Origin: Paenibacillus segetis
GTDB taxonomy: Bacteria > Bacillota > Bacilli > Paenibacillales > Paenibacillaceae
Direction: 5' to 3'
Assembly (NCBI RefSeq): GCF_014639155.1
Contig: NZ_BMFT01000008.1
Coordinates: forward strand, 1 to 64,000
Length of the DNA: 64,000 nt
Made by a program: the position numbers and the translations under genes. Positions 55,081-63,925 of the stretch are shown here, piece by piece. The notes under the pieces were generated by a model. It worked only from the letters and a program-made list of their open reading frames with translations, made no database searches and was not told the DNA's origin. Position 1 is the stretch's first letter; the number at the start of each line of letters is the position of its first letter.

Positions 55081-55430
55081 TCCCAAACCCTCCCTTGTCC
55101 TAAGGGAGGGCCCCAAGGGCCTGCTGCCCTTTGGATACCCGCCTTAAGTAACGTTGGAGGGATAGAAGTGCTCCTGCATCGCTGTCCCCTTTGGGGGATG
55201 CGCTAGGGTTGGTACGTGGCACGCTTTTCCCCCTTCGGGTACGTCTTACTTTTGGATCTCCTGGGCTACCAGGGAAAACATGCTGCAGACACTACTACTA
55301 TCGAAGCACCCGAGTACTTTGGGTGGGTAGAGTCGCTTTCACCCTACGGGTACGCTCTACTCTCGCGCTCCTGCAAGTAACATCTGACGCTGTCCCTTTG
55401 GGGATGCGCTAGCTTCGTCAGCGAAGAAAA
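55081..55430. repeat. GC-rich island of repeated hairpins (uncharacterised intergenic repeat)
   Basis: A ~350-bp non-coding island of serial hairpins. CCCTCCCTT/AAGGGAGGG (55088-55110) is a 9-bp stem. The core GCTGTCCC(C)TTTGGGG(G)ATGCGCTAG occurs twice (55181-55206 and 55389-55412). A second diverged module, CGCTTT..CCC-N3-GGGTACG..CTCCTG, also occurs twice (55222-55262 and 55334-55372), the latter nested in GTAGAG/CTCTAC. CCC-N3-GGG recurs six times in all. CTTCG/CGAAG (55413-55427) closes it. Order and paired sequence suggest a composite of decayed duplicated units. No transposase or target duplication seen. It accounts for most of 55069-55513. Confidence 0.75.
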
Positions 55431-55453
55431 ATTCTACATATGTAACTCAACAA

Positions 55454-55499
55454 TAAAAGGCATTGATCGTTCCGCTACGCGGTGATCAATGCCTTTTTT
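55454..55499. terminator. Bidirectional terminator between the MazG-like gene and pssA
   Basis: AAAAGGCATTGATC pairs with GATCAATGCCTTTT around a nested CCGC-TAC-GCGG; TTTTTTG follows on plus and TTTTATTG on minus. Serves pssA and perhaps the plus-strand gene. Confidence 0.9.
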
Positions 55500-55513
55500 G
55501 AATAAGAAAAGTA

Positions 55514-56242
55514 TTAGTGCTTGGAACGGTAGACTTCTTCGGAATCGTCTTCATGACGACTTTTTCTACGGAGTATCTTGTCAACGTTTTGTTTCAGACC
55601 ATATGCTGCGTAGACAACAAGTGGAATAAAGATCATCTTTGATAGTTGTTCTGGGAACAACACGGCAAGAACAACTGCCAAAACAACGACAAACGGTGCG
55701 ACTGCAACTGCCTTTTTAGGCAAGCCCACTTTTTTGAAATTTGGATATTTCACGGAGCTGACCATCAAGTAGGACAGAAGCAACATCGCAATGATGAAGT
55801 ATGGTGCTGTAAAGTCTTTATGAAACAACGACAATGTTGCGAGTACTCCACCAGCTGCCGGTATAGGCAGGCCGATAAAATAACCCGGAATTCCTTTTTG
55901 TACATTAAACCGTGCCAACCGTAATGCACCACATATAGGAAATATTGCAGTTACAACCCAAGCTAATTCCATCGGAATATTGTGAAATGAAATAGTGTAC
56001 ATAATAAGTGCTGGTGCAACACCAAATGATATGATATCGGATAGTGAATCGAGCTCTTTACCAAACTCGCTTTGGCAGTTTAATGCCCGTGCAACACGTC
56101 CGTCCAATCCGTCAAGCAGCATAGCGATAATTACCATGATGGCTGCTAGGCTAAACCTACCCTCTAATGCCAACATAATGGCTAACATTCCGAGAAACAG
56201 ATTACCGAGCGTAAACATGTTCGGAATTGATTTTGTAATCAT
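55514..56242 (-). CDS. pssA: CDP-diacylglycerol-serine O-phosphatidyltransferase
   Basis: 242 aa with six to eight hydrophobic segments. The CDP-alcohol phosphotransferase signature DGLDGRVARAL...GKELDSLSD lies at ~43-68 (three catalytic Asp). Makes phosphatidylserine, the precursor of phosphatidylethanolamine. Soluble basic C-terminus. GAGGTG precedes ATG. No psd decarboxylase partner in this window. Confidence 0.94.
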   Translation of the reverse strand: MITKSIPNMFTLGNLFLGMLAIMLALEGRFSLAAIMVIIAMLLDGLDGRVARALNCQSEFGKELDSLSDIISFGVAPALIMYTISFHNIPMELAWVVTAIFPICGALRLARFNVQKGIPGYFIGLPIPAAGGVLATLSLFHKDFTAPYFIIAMLLLSYLMVSSVKYPNFKKVGLPKKAVAVAPFVVVLAVVLAVLFPEQLSKMIFIPLVVYAAYGLKQNVDKILRRKSRHEDDSEEVYRSKH

Positions 56243-56286
56243 CTCTTCACCTCTAATAGATATTTCATGACAATCGTCCCTTGATT

Positions 56287-56368
56287 GTAGGAGATTTAAA
56301 TTTGTCTGTCAATGAATACCTGCTCTTGTAGGAGATTTAAATTTGTCTGTCAATGAACACCTGCTCTT
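56287..56368. repeat. 41-bp tandem duplication spanning the disA stop codon
   Basis: Two head-to-tail 41-bp units (56287-56327 and 56328-56368) differ at one base, followed by a partial third copy (GTAGGCGATTTAA) that belongs to disA itself. On the minus strand one unit encodes the DisA tail LQEQVFIDRQI and stop; the second lies after the stop, as a duplicated and now untranslated copy. Confidence 0.95.
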
Positions 56369-57413
56369 GTAGGCGATTTAATCCCTCTTTTATCACTCGT
56401 GCTCGCACTTCTCCAATACCGTCAACTTCATCCAATTGTTCGATCGAAGCGATCAGTACGTACGGAAGCTCCTTAAATCGTTCCACCAGATTATGAATAA
56501 TCACATTTGGCAGACGAGGAATTTTGTTCAACACACGGTATCCGCGAGGCGAGACCATTTCTTCTGATGTAGCCATGGATGGGGGATAACCGAGCAGACG
56601 AACAATATGATTTACGTCGAGCAGTTCATCATCACTGGAACGCTTGAGCGAAAGTATTAAATCACGAATCGCCTCATCACTATCCTCTTTTGCATAGTCT
56701 TTATATAACAACCATGCCTCTTCCTCCATATTGCTGACAAGTTCCTCCATCTGCATACTGATCAGACGGCCTTCTGTACCTAATTCATTAATAAAGCGTT
56801 TAATTTCCATCTTGATCCGAATAACCATTTCAACCCGCTGAATAACGTTAACTACCTCTGGTATCGTAACTAATTCTTCAAACTCTGAAGCGGTCAGATT
56901 CGTCAAGGCTTGGTTAAGTACAGACCTATATTTCTCAAGTGTTTGAATGGCTTGATTCGCTTTCGTCAAGATCACGCCAATCTCTTTCAGTGCGTAACGC
57001 AGTCCCCCTTGATACAAGGTAATGATGTTACGGCGTTGGGAAATAGATACAACCAGTTTCCCTGTCTGCTTCGCTACACGCTCTGCTGTTCGGTGACGAA
57101 TTCCGGTCTCTGAAGAGGCAATGGAGGAGTCAGGAATGAGTTGTGTGTTAGCGTAAAGGATACGCTTCAAGTCCTCACTTAATATAATGCCCCCATCCAT
57201 TTTGGCCAACTCGTATAGATAATTGGGTGTAAAGTCACAGTTAATGGAGAAGCCACCTTCAACCACTTCCATCACCTCAGGACTGTATCCCACGACAATT
57301 AATCCCCCGGTCTTAGCCCGCAGTACATTCTCTAATCCGTCACGAAAGGCGGTGCCTGGCGCAACAAGCCTTAACAGATCATTCATTTTCTCCAATTGAG
57401 TTGATTCCTTCAT
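56337..57413 (-). CDS. disA: Diadenylate cyclase / DNA-integrity scanning protein DisA
   Basis: 358 aa. N-terminal DAC domain: the usual catalytic DGA reads DGG here (73-75, KMDGGIILS), and RHRTAER (106-112) is intact. A helical linker is followed by a C-terminal helix-hairpin-helix domain (~300-355, LDEVDGIGEVRARVIKEGL) that binds branched DNA. Makes c-di-AMP and pauses sporulation on damaged DNA in Bacillus. Its last codons are within a 41-bp tandem duplication. Follows radA, a regulator of DisA, by 12 nt. GGGGG lies 8 nt before ATG. Confidence 0.96.
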   Translation of the reverse strand: MKESTQLEKMNDLLRLVAPGTAFRDGLENVLRAKTGGLIVVGYSPEVMEVVEGGFSINCDFTPNYLYELAKMDGGIILSEDLKRILYANTQLIPDSSIASSETGIRHRTAERVAKQTGKLVVSISQRRNIITLYQGGLRYALKEIGVILTKANQAIQTLEKYRSVLNQALTNLTASEFEELVTIPEVVNVIQRVEMVIRIKMEIKRFINELGTEGRLISMQMEELVSNMEEEAWLLYKDYAKEDSDEAIRDLILSLKRSSDDELLDVNHIVRLLGYPPSMATSEEMVSPRGYRVLNKIPRLPNVIIHNLVERFKELPYVLIASIEQLDEVDGIGEVRARVIKEGLNRLQEQVFIDRQI

Positions 57414-57425
57414 CAGTTGTGCCCC

Positions 57426-58793
57426 CTAATCTAACGCAACAGCTAGCGCCTCTGTAACGGTATTTACACCTATTAATTGAATTCCTTTGGGTGCCTTCCA
57501 CCCCTTTAAGCTTTTATCCGGAAGGATCACTCTTTTGAAGCCCAGTTTAGCAGCTTCTTTCACTCTCTGCTCTGCCCTTGATACCGCCCTGACCTCACCG
57601 GTTAATCCCACTTCTCCAAAGATAACATCATACGGCTTGGTCGGTATATCACGAAAGCTCGAGGCGATGCTCACGGCAATGGCCAAATCAACCGCTGGTT
57701 CATCTAATTTTACCCCGCCGGCCAAATTAACATAGGCATCCTGGTTTTGAAGATACATCCCCATTCGCTTCTCCAAAACGGCAATGATCAGGCCCATCCT
57801 ATGATGATCAACCCCCGTAGCCATTCTTCTTGGAGAAGGAAAATGGGTGGATGCAATCAACGCCTGTAATTCTACAAGCATTGGACGAGTCCCTTCCATA
57901 CTGGCAACTACGGTTGAACCCGCTACGCCAAGTGGCCGCTCTGACAAGAATAACTCGGAAGGGTTGGGCACTTCAACTAAACCCGATTCATTCATTTCAA
58001 AAATGCCAATTTCATTCGTCGAGCCAAATCGATTCTTCACAGCACGTAGCAACCTATAAGAATGGTGTCGTTCTCCTTCAAAATAAAGGACACAATCGAC
58101 CATGTGCTCCAATAGACGCGGTCCTGCAATAGCACCCTCTTTAGTAACGTGTCCTACTAATACCGTGGCAATCCCTTGTCCCTTGGCAATCCGCATAAAC
58201 CTTGCCGTACATTCACGAACTTGAGATACGCTGCCAGGTGCACTGGTCACTTCAGGCAGATATACCGTCTGAATGGAGTCAATGACTAGAAAATCTGGCT
58301 TTAGACTATCGATCGCCTCTTCAATTGAATCCATACTGCTCTCACAGAGCACATACAGCTCGGGAGAAAGTGCACCCAATCTTTCTGCACGAAGCTTGGT
58401 CTGACGAATGGATTCTTCCCCTGAGATATAGAGAACTTTTAGTCCGATACGGGCCATTTCGTGGGATGTCTGTAATAATAGTGTTGATTTCCCAATACCG
58501 GGATCTCCCCCTACTAAAACCAAAGAACCAGGAACGACTCCTCCACCAAGTACTCGATTGAGCTCCTCAATACCGGTTTGAATTCGTGGTTCTTTGTCAC
58601 TCTCTATATTTATGATCGAAAGAGGTTTTTCTTTCGTATGAAATAAGCCTGTGGAAATACCTTGTGTTTTGACCACTTTTTCTGTTTCTTCCACCATGGA
58701 GTTCCACGCACCACATCCCGGGCACTTTCCATACCATTTCGGCGATTCATAACCACATTCGCCGCAAAGAAACTTGTGTTTTACTTTAACCAT
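57426..58793 (-). CDS. radA: DNA repair protein RadA (Sms)
   Basis: 455 aa. N-terminal zinc finger CGECGYESPKWYGKCPGCG, RecA-like Walker A GGDPGIGKST (95-104), the RadA signature KNRFGSTNEIG, and a C-terminal Lon-like domain. A branch-migration helicase in recombination. AAGGAGAG precedes ATG. Next to disA as in Bacillus. Confidence 0.97.
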   Translation of the reverse strand: MVKVKHKFLCGECGYESPKWYGKCPGCGAWNSMVEETEKVVKTQGISTGLFHTKEKPLSIINIESDKEPRIQTGIEELNRVLGGGVVPGSLVLVGGDPGIGKSTLLLQTSHEMARIGLKVLYISGEESIRQTKLRAERLGALSPELYVLCESSMDSIEEAIDSLKPDFLVIDSIQTVYLPEVTSAPGSVSQVRECTARFMRIAKGQGIATVLVGHVTKEGAIAGPRLLEHMVDCVLYFEGERHHSYRLLRAVKNRFGSTNEIGIFEMNESGLVEVPNPSELFLSERPLGVAGSTVVASMEGTRPMLVELQALIASTHFPSPRRMATGVDHHRMGLIIAVLEKRMGMYLQNQDAYVNLAGGVKLDEPAVDLAIAVSIASSFRDIPTKPYDVIFGEVGLTGEVRAVSRAEQRVKEAAKLGFKRVILPDKSLKGWKAPKGIQLIGVNTVTEALAVALD

Positions 58794-58934
58794 TTATCTC
58801 TCCTTATCACACTGCAAAATTTGACAAACTTTGCAGGTCCCGCCACAAAAGGTGACAATCAAAGTTTACCATTGTTTCAGATTTATCGTAAAGTTTTTTC
58901 AGAACTCTGGATGGGAATATCAAAGAATAAATAT

Positions 58935-58982
58935 TAGAAAAGGATAGCATTCCCCAAGGTAATCCTTAGGGAAGCCATCCTT
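58935..58982 (-). terminator. Terminator after clpC
   Basis: GGATGGCTTCCC pairs with GGGAATGCTATCC on the minus strand (mismatched stem) and is followed by TTTTC. It lies ~30 nt past clpC; radA may partly depend on read-through or a promoter I could not identify in 58794-58934. Confidence 0.75.
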
Positions 58983-59010
58983 ATTGTAATCGGTATTATT
59001 TGTGATAATA

Positions 59011-61455
59011 TTAAGCGTTTTTGGAGAAAGCTCCAGTTTTTTCGACGGTTAATGCACCATTGTCTTCATCAATCGTCAATAAATCACCCTTCTTCACATT
59101 GCCGGTCAGTAGTTCCTCAGACAAGCGGTCCTCGATATGCTTCTGAATAGCACGACGCAATGGACGCGCACCATAAGCCGGATCGAAGCCTTCCTTGGAT
59201 AGAAATACTTTGGCTTTGTCTGTGAGAATAAAGTCCACTTCGTATTCATGCAGACGTTTACGGAGCTCTTCGGACATCAAGTTGACGATTTGACTGATAT
59301 GTTCTTCTCCAAGTGAATGGAAGACGATGGTTTCATCAATCCGGTTAAGGAACTCTGGACGGAAGCTCTTCTTCAGCTCTTCCATCACCTTGCCCTTCAT
59401 GCTATCATAATCTCCCTTAGCATCTTCCACCGCAGTGAATCCGAGTCTCGTATTACGCTTGATTGCCTCTGCACCAACGTTGGACGTCAGGATAATCAAA
59501 GTGTTACGGAAGTCAACGACACGGCCTTTGGAGTCCGTCAAGCGACCATCTTCCAGCACCTGCAACAAGATGTTGAATACTTCTGGATGTGCCTTCTCGA
59601 TTTCATCAAGCAACACAACGGAGTAAGGTTTGCGGCGTACCTTTTCGGTCAATTGTCCACCTTCTTCGTAGCCAACATACCCCGGAGGAGCTCCTACGAG
59701 ACGAGATGTGGAATGCTTCTCCATATATTCGGACATATCGATACGAATAACAGCATTCTCATCGCCGAACATGGCTTCAGCCAATGCTCTCGCAAGTTCA
59801 GTCTTACCAACCCCTGTTGGGCCTAAGAAGATAAAGGATCCCATTGGACGTTTCGGATCTTTGAGTCCGGCACGTGCCCGGCGAATAGCCCGGCTTACCG
59901 CTTTGACTGCTTCCTCTTGGCCAATGACACGTTCGTGCAAAATATGCTCCATATTAAGCAGACGATCAGTTTCTTCTTCTTTCAGCTTGCTAACAGGAAT
60001 TCCAGTCCAGCTCGCCACGATTTGGGCGATATCATCTGGTGTAACTTCTGAATCCGTGCGTCCTTGTTGTTCTTTCCATTGATTCTTCGTAACATCAAGC
60101 TCTTCACGAATCTTTTGTTCTGTATCGCGGAGTGCTGCCGCTTTCTCGAACTCTTGACTCTGTACAGCCGAGTCCTTCTCTTTACGGATGTCTTCAAGAC
60201 GACTTTCCAGTTGCTTCAAGTTGGGTGGTACCGTATAGGAGTTCAGCCTTACTTTGGATCCAGCTTCATCAATTAAGTCGATCGCTTTATCCGGTAAGAA
60301 ACGATCCGGGATGTATCGGTCGGACAGTTTAACCGCTTGATCAATAGCTTCATCGGTAATCTTCACACGGTGATGAGCTTCATACCGATCACGAAGACCA
60401 TGTAAAATTTGAATCGCTTCTTCAACAGATGGTTGATCGACAGTAATGGGTTGGAAACGACGTTCTAAAGCCGCATCTTTCTCAATGTATTTGCGATATT
60501 CATCCAAAGTTGTAGCCCCGATGCACTGTAGCTCACCACGTGCAAGTGCTGGTTTCAGAATGTTGGAAGCATCAATAGCACCTTCAGCTCCACCAGCCCC
60601 AATCAATGTGTGCAATTCATCGATAAAGAGAATAATATTTCCCGCTTGTCTAATTTCATCCATAATCTTCTTCAAACGGTCTTCAAATTCGCCGCGGTAT
60701 TTCGTACCCGCTACGACAGATCCCATATCGAGTGTCATTACTCTTTTATCACGAAGTGTCTCAGGAATTTCATTATTAATGATCTTCTGAGCCAACCCTT
60801 CGGCAATCGCTGTTTTACCAACGCCTGGTTCACCAATTAGAACTGGATTATTCTTCGTCCGACGGCTAAGAACTTGGATAACTCGTTCGATCTCTTTACT
60901 TCTTCCGATAACCGGGTCCAAGTTCCCTTCTTTGGCAGTTACCGTCAAATCACGTGCTAGGCTATCAAGAGTAGGTGTATTTATATTTGCTGGTGTTCCA
61001 TGGTGGCTAGATACGGCTTCACTGCTCCCCAATAGTTGTAGCACCTGTTGACGCGCCTTGTTAAGGCTAATCCCCAAATTATTTAGTACACGCGCAGCTA
61101 CACCTTCACCTTCACGAATTAATCCAAGCAAGATATGCTCTGTTCCGACATAGGTATGGCCAAGTTTTCGAGCTTCATCCATTGACAGTTCAATAACTTT
61201 CTTAGCACGTGGTGTATAAGCGATATTGGTAGGTTGCTCTTGTCCGCGGCCGATCAGTGTTTCAACTTCATCTTGAATTTTCTCTAATCCAAGACCAAGA
61301 CCGATCAAAGCTTTAGCAGCAATACCTTCTCCTTCACGGATCAGTCCGAGTAAAATATGCTCAGTACCTATATTATTATGCCCTAGTCTTACAGCCTCTT
61401 CCTGAGCAAGTGCCAACACCTTCTGCGCACGTTCTGTAAATCTTCCAAACATCAT
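59011..61455 (-). CDS. clpC: ATP-dependent Clp protease ATPase subunit ClpC
   Basis: 814 aa Hsp100. Two N-terminal repeats (FTERAQKVLALAQEEAVRLG, ~1-145) bind adaptors such as MecA. First AAA+ domain with GEPGVGKT; a middle coiled-coil (~400-480); second AAA+ with GPTGVGKT. A partner of ClpP and of the McsB phospho-Arg degradation route. Double ATG; the first has AGGGGAT close and GGAGGTG farther upstream. Confidence 0.97.
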   Translation of the reverse strand: MMFGRFTERAQKVLALAQEEAVRLGHNNIGTEHILLGLIREGEGIAAKALIGLGLGLEKIQDEVETLIGRGQEQPTNIAYTPRAKKVIELSMDEARKLGHTYVGTEHILLGLIREGEGVAARVLNNLGISLNKARQQVLQLLGSSEAVSSHHGTPANINTPTLDSLARDLTVTAKEGNLDPVIGRSKEIERVIQVLSRRTKNNPVLIGEPGVGKTAIAEGLAQKIINNEIPETLRDKRVMTLDMGSVVAGTKYRGEFEDRLKKIMDEIRQAGNIILFIDELHTLIGAGGAEGAIDASNILKPALARGELQCIGATTLDEYRKYIEKDAALERRFQPITVDQPSVEEAIQILHGLRDRYEAHHRVKITDEAIDQAVKLSDRYIPDRFLPDKAIDLIDEAGSKVRLNSYTVPPNLKQLESRLEDIRKEKDSAVQSQEFEKAAALRDTEQKIREELDVTKNQWKEQQGRTDSEVTPDDIAQIVASWTGIPVSKLKEEETDRLLNMEHILHERVIGQEEAVKAVSRAIRRARAGLKDPKRPMGSFIFLGPTGVGKTELARALAEAMFGDENAVIRIDMSEYMEKHSTSRLVGAPPGYVGYEEGGQLTEKVRRKPYSVVLLDEIEKAHPEVFNILLQVLEDGRLTDSKGRVVDFRNTLIILTSNVGAEAIKRNTRLGFTAVEDAKGDYDSMKGKVMEELKKSFRPEFLNRIDETIVFHSLGEEHISQIVNLMSEELRKRLHEYEVDFILTDKAKVFLSKEGFDPAYGARPLRRAIQKHIEDRLSEELLTGNVKKGDLLTIDEDNGALTVEKTGAFSKNA

Positions 61456-61531
61456 ATCCCCTACACCTCCATGATTATTCTATTGCTTACGTTAGGACAA
61501 CAAAAAGCATACTCCCTGATGTTCCTCTTCG

Positions 61532-62590
61532 TTATTTACCCATTTTGTCACGAATAAGCATGGCACGATACATATCCCGCTCTCCAGGTGACATGTTCTC
61601 ACTATATATTTTTTGCAGAAAACCTGGTTGTGTCATCACATTCAATTCATTAAGCACTTGAGGTGATAACGAATCAATCAATCCCAAATCTACACCAAGA
61701 CGAACATCAGACAGACGTTGAGCCGCTTCTTTTGATTCCATTATGGCTGCATGAGATAAAATCCCGTAAGACCGCATCACACGATCCATCATTCTAAGGT
61801 GTGATTCCTTCAACAATGTCTCTCTCGCAGCCTTCTCATGATCAATGATCTGCAGAACAACACTGTATAAGTTTTCAATAATCTCGTCTTCACTTTGTCC
61901 TAGTGTAATCTGATTTGAAATTTGAAACAAGTTTCCCATGGCTTCGCTACCTTCGCCATAAATCCCACGGACCGTAAGTCCAACCTGAGATACCGCCGAA
62001 AGGATGCGATTAATCTGACCTGTTAACACAAGCGCAGGCAAGTGCATCATTACGGAAGCTCTTAGCCCAGTACCAACATTCGTTGGGCAGCTGGTAAGGA
62101 ATCCACGATTATCATCAAATGCATAATCCACATGGTCTTCAAAAATATCATCCACCGAGGTTGCTTTTTCCCATGCCTCCTGTACCTGAAAGCCGGGATA
62201 TAGACATTGAATTCGTAAATGGTCTTCCTCGTTCACCATAATGCTCAAGCTTTCGTCTTCGCTTATAAAGACAGCTCCGCTTTTTGATTCGTTGGCGAGA
62301 CTAGGACTAATCAAATGCTTCTCAACCAGAATCTTTTTATCTAAATCGTCCAAATCCTCAAGAAGAATAGGATATAGCTTACCAAAGGCTTGTATTCGTT
62401 CGTCATCTAGCACATCTTCAAGTCGTTTAAGAACATCTTCTGACTGCTCACTTGTAGCCAACATTGGAAACGGTGCATAGAGCAGGTTTCTTGCAATCCG
62501 AACCCGGCTGCTAATGACAATATCGGAATCCTTACCCCCACTGCTCATCCACTTACTGAGTGGTTGTTCTGTAAACCGGAGATTTGGCAT
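61532..62590 (-). CDS. mcsB: Protein arginine kinase McsB
   Basis: 352 aa phosphagen-kinase fold: VISSRVRIARNL, NEEDHLRIQ, TNVGTGLRASVMMHLPAL and RGIYGEGSEA. Phosphorylates Arg on CtsR and other proteins, marking them for ClpCP. AGGAGG precedes ATG. Co-transcribed with mcsA and clpC. Confidence 0.97.
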   Translation of the reverse strand: MPNLRFTEQPLSKWMSSGGKDSDIVISSRVRIARNLLYAPFPMLATSEQSEDVLKRLEDVLDDERIQAFGKLYPILLEDLDDLDKKILVEKHLISPSLANESKSGAVFISEDESLSIMVNEEDHLRIQCLYPGFQVQEAWEKATSVDDIFEDHVDYAFDDNRGFLTSCPTNVGTGLRASVMMHLPALVLTGQINRILSAVSQVGLTVRGIYGEGSEAMGNLFQISNQITLGQSEDEIIENLYSVVLQIIDHEKAARETLLKESHLRMMDRVMRSYGILSHAAIMESKEAAQRLSDVRLGVDLGLIDSLSPQVLNELNVMTQPGFLQKIYSENMSPGERDMYRAMLIRDKMGK

Positions 62591-62602
62591 CGCTTATTCC
62601 TC

Positions 62603-63127
62603 CTACTCTGCGGAAAGTGTCTTCTCAAGCTCGCGAATCTCATCCCGCAGCCTAGCGGCCTCTTCGAACTCTTCCTGAAGAATCCGCTCCTGCAATTTCT
62701 GACGAAGCTCATCAAGCTTACGTTTTACTTGAATATGATTTCCTGCCCGTTTTGGTACTTTACCTACATGAACTGTATTCCCATGAACCCGCTTAAATAA
62801 AGGGTCTAATCGATCATTAAAATATTTATAACATGAACTACATCCAAAGCGACCAATTTTGCTAAATTGTGAATAAGTTAATCCACACTCTTCACAACGT
62901 AGATTTTCAGGTATTTTAGCACTTGGGTTGTGACTATGACTTCCAGGGTTGAAATCCAAAAAACCAGACAGCAAATTATGAATGGAAAACCCACCTGTTG
63001 TACCTGGGATAATCTCACCCTTCTCCCTTGCGCAGGTTTCACAAATACGAAATTCTGTTTTTTCCCCATTCACAATTTTGGTAAAGTGCAGTGTCGCGGG
63101 ACGTTTCCCGCATTCTTGACATTGCAT
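62603..63127 (-). CDS. mcsA: McsB activator McsA (UVR-domain zinc protein)
   Basis: 174 aa. Four Cys-x2-Cys-type zinc sites: CQECGKRPATLHF, CETCAREKG, CEECGLTYSQF and CSSCYKYF. C-terminal UVR motif (LRQKLQERILQEEFEEAARL). Activates McsB kinase. AAGGAGGGA lies before the ATG; the upstream ATG is part of that site. Confidence 0.95.
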   Translation of the reverse strand: MQCQECGKRPATLHFTKIVNGEKTEFRICETCAREKGEIIPGTTGGFSIHNLLSGFLDFNPGSHSHNPSAKIPENLRCEECGLTYSQFSKIGRFGCSSCYKYFNDRLDPLFKRVHGNTVHVGKVPKRAGNHIQVKRKLDELRQKLQERILQEEFEEAARLRDEIRELEKTLSAE

Positions 63128-63165
63128 CGGGTATCCCTCCTTCATTAGATGGATCGTTGGACTCC

Positions 63166-63624
63166 TTAGCCTAACAAAGAGATCAGCATTGCCTTCATGA
63201 TTCTTGCCCTGATCTGGTCACGATAGGGAAGCTGGACCATTAGCACTTCTCTTGATATAGCTGCTCGCATAAGGGCCGCTTCACGGCTACTTAAGAACCT
63301 TGATTCCACAAGCTGATATATCAAACCTTCTGCTGCGGTCTGCCCCATCTCATCACCTATTGTATGATGCAAGTGGGTATGCAGCGTAGTGGGACCCGGT
63401 AATTCGATCCGACGGATACGAACATAACCACCACCACCCCTTTTGCTCTCAACCAAATAGCCTTTTTCCAGCGTAAAACGTGTACTGATGACATAATTGA
63501 TTTGAGACGGCACACAAGAGAACTGGTCGGCCAGATCGTTACGCTGAATTTCTATCGTTCCCTCTGGACTTTCATGCAGAATACTCTTGAGATATTTTTC
63601 AATAATATCGGAGATATTACGCAT
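63166..63624 (-). CDS. ctsR: Heat-shock repressor CtsR
   Basis: 152 aa. N-terminal winged helix (~20-75) with DLADQFSCVPSQINYVISTR and the glycine-rich wing KRGGGGYVRI used for thermosensing; C-terminal dimerisation and phospho-Arg region. Represses clp genes. ATG with GGAGG at 7 nt; a GTG one codon upstream is possible. Its operator lies upstream. Confidence 0.96.
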   Translation of the reverse strand: MRNISDIIEKYLKSILHESPEGTIEIQRNDLADQFSCVPSQINYVISTRFTLEKGYLVESKRGGGGYVRIRRIELPGPTTLHTHLHHTIGDEMGQTAAEGLIYQLVESRFLSSREAALMRAAISREVLMVQLPYRDQIRARIMKAMLISLLG

Positions 63625-63716
63625 CACTCATCCTCCATTGCTCAAACATCAAGCCGATATTTTTTACGAAAATATCCGGTATATATTATCCATTTGGCAA
63701 GATAATTTACCGGTTG

Positions 63717-63739
63717 TTGACTTTGACTTTCTTTGACCT
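63717..63739 (-). promoter_or_regulatory. CtsR operator
   Basis: On the minus strand GGTCAAA-GAA-AGTCAAA matches the CtsR heptad direct repeat (RGTCAAA-NAN-RGTCAAA), followed by a partial third GTCAA. It overlaps the transcription start just downstream of the -10, for autorepression. Confidence 0.9.
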
Positions 63740-63746
63740 TGTTTTT

Positions 63747-63774
63747 ATTATAACATAATTTCTTTGTTTGCCAA
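63747..63774 (-). promoter_or_regulatory. Sigma-A promoter of the ctsR operon
   Basis: TTGGCA (63769-63774) and perfect TATAAT (63747-63752), spacer 16. Sits directly upstream of the CtsR box; leader ~115 nt. Confidence 0.75.
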
Positions 63775-63862
63775 GAGGTTTTACCTCTACAATTCAGTGT
63801 GACCTGCTGTGCACAAAATATTCCGATTCCAAGTGGGAAGTATCTTCAATAGTATCCTCAAT

Positions 63863-63893
63863 TGCAAAAGAACACTCCAATATGAAGTGTTCT
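63863..63893 (-). terminator. Terminator after the AraC-type gene
   Basis: GAACACTTC... and GAGTGTTC pair on the minus strand, then TTTTGC; ~35 nt past the stop codon. Confidence 0.75.
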
Positions 63894-63925
63894 CGGGCGG
63901 GTTTGAATACTTGAGTTACGTGAGA

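Noticed and set aside
55191..55412. 73-aa open frame on the plus strand inside the hairpin island
   Set aside because: It is built from the repeated hairpin cores, has no ribosome binding site and has a composition (Arg, Leu, Tyr, Cys runs) unlike real proteins nearby.
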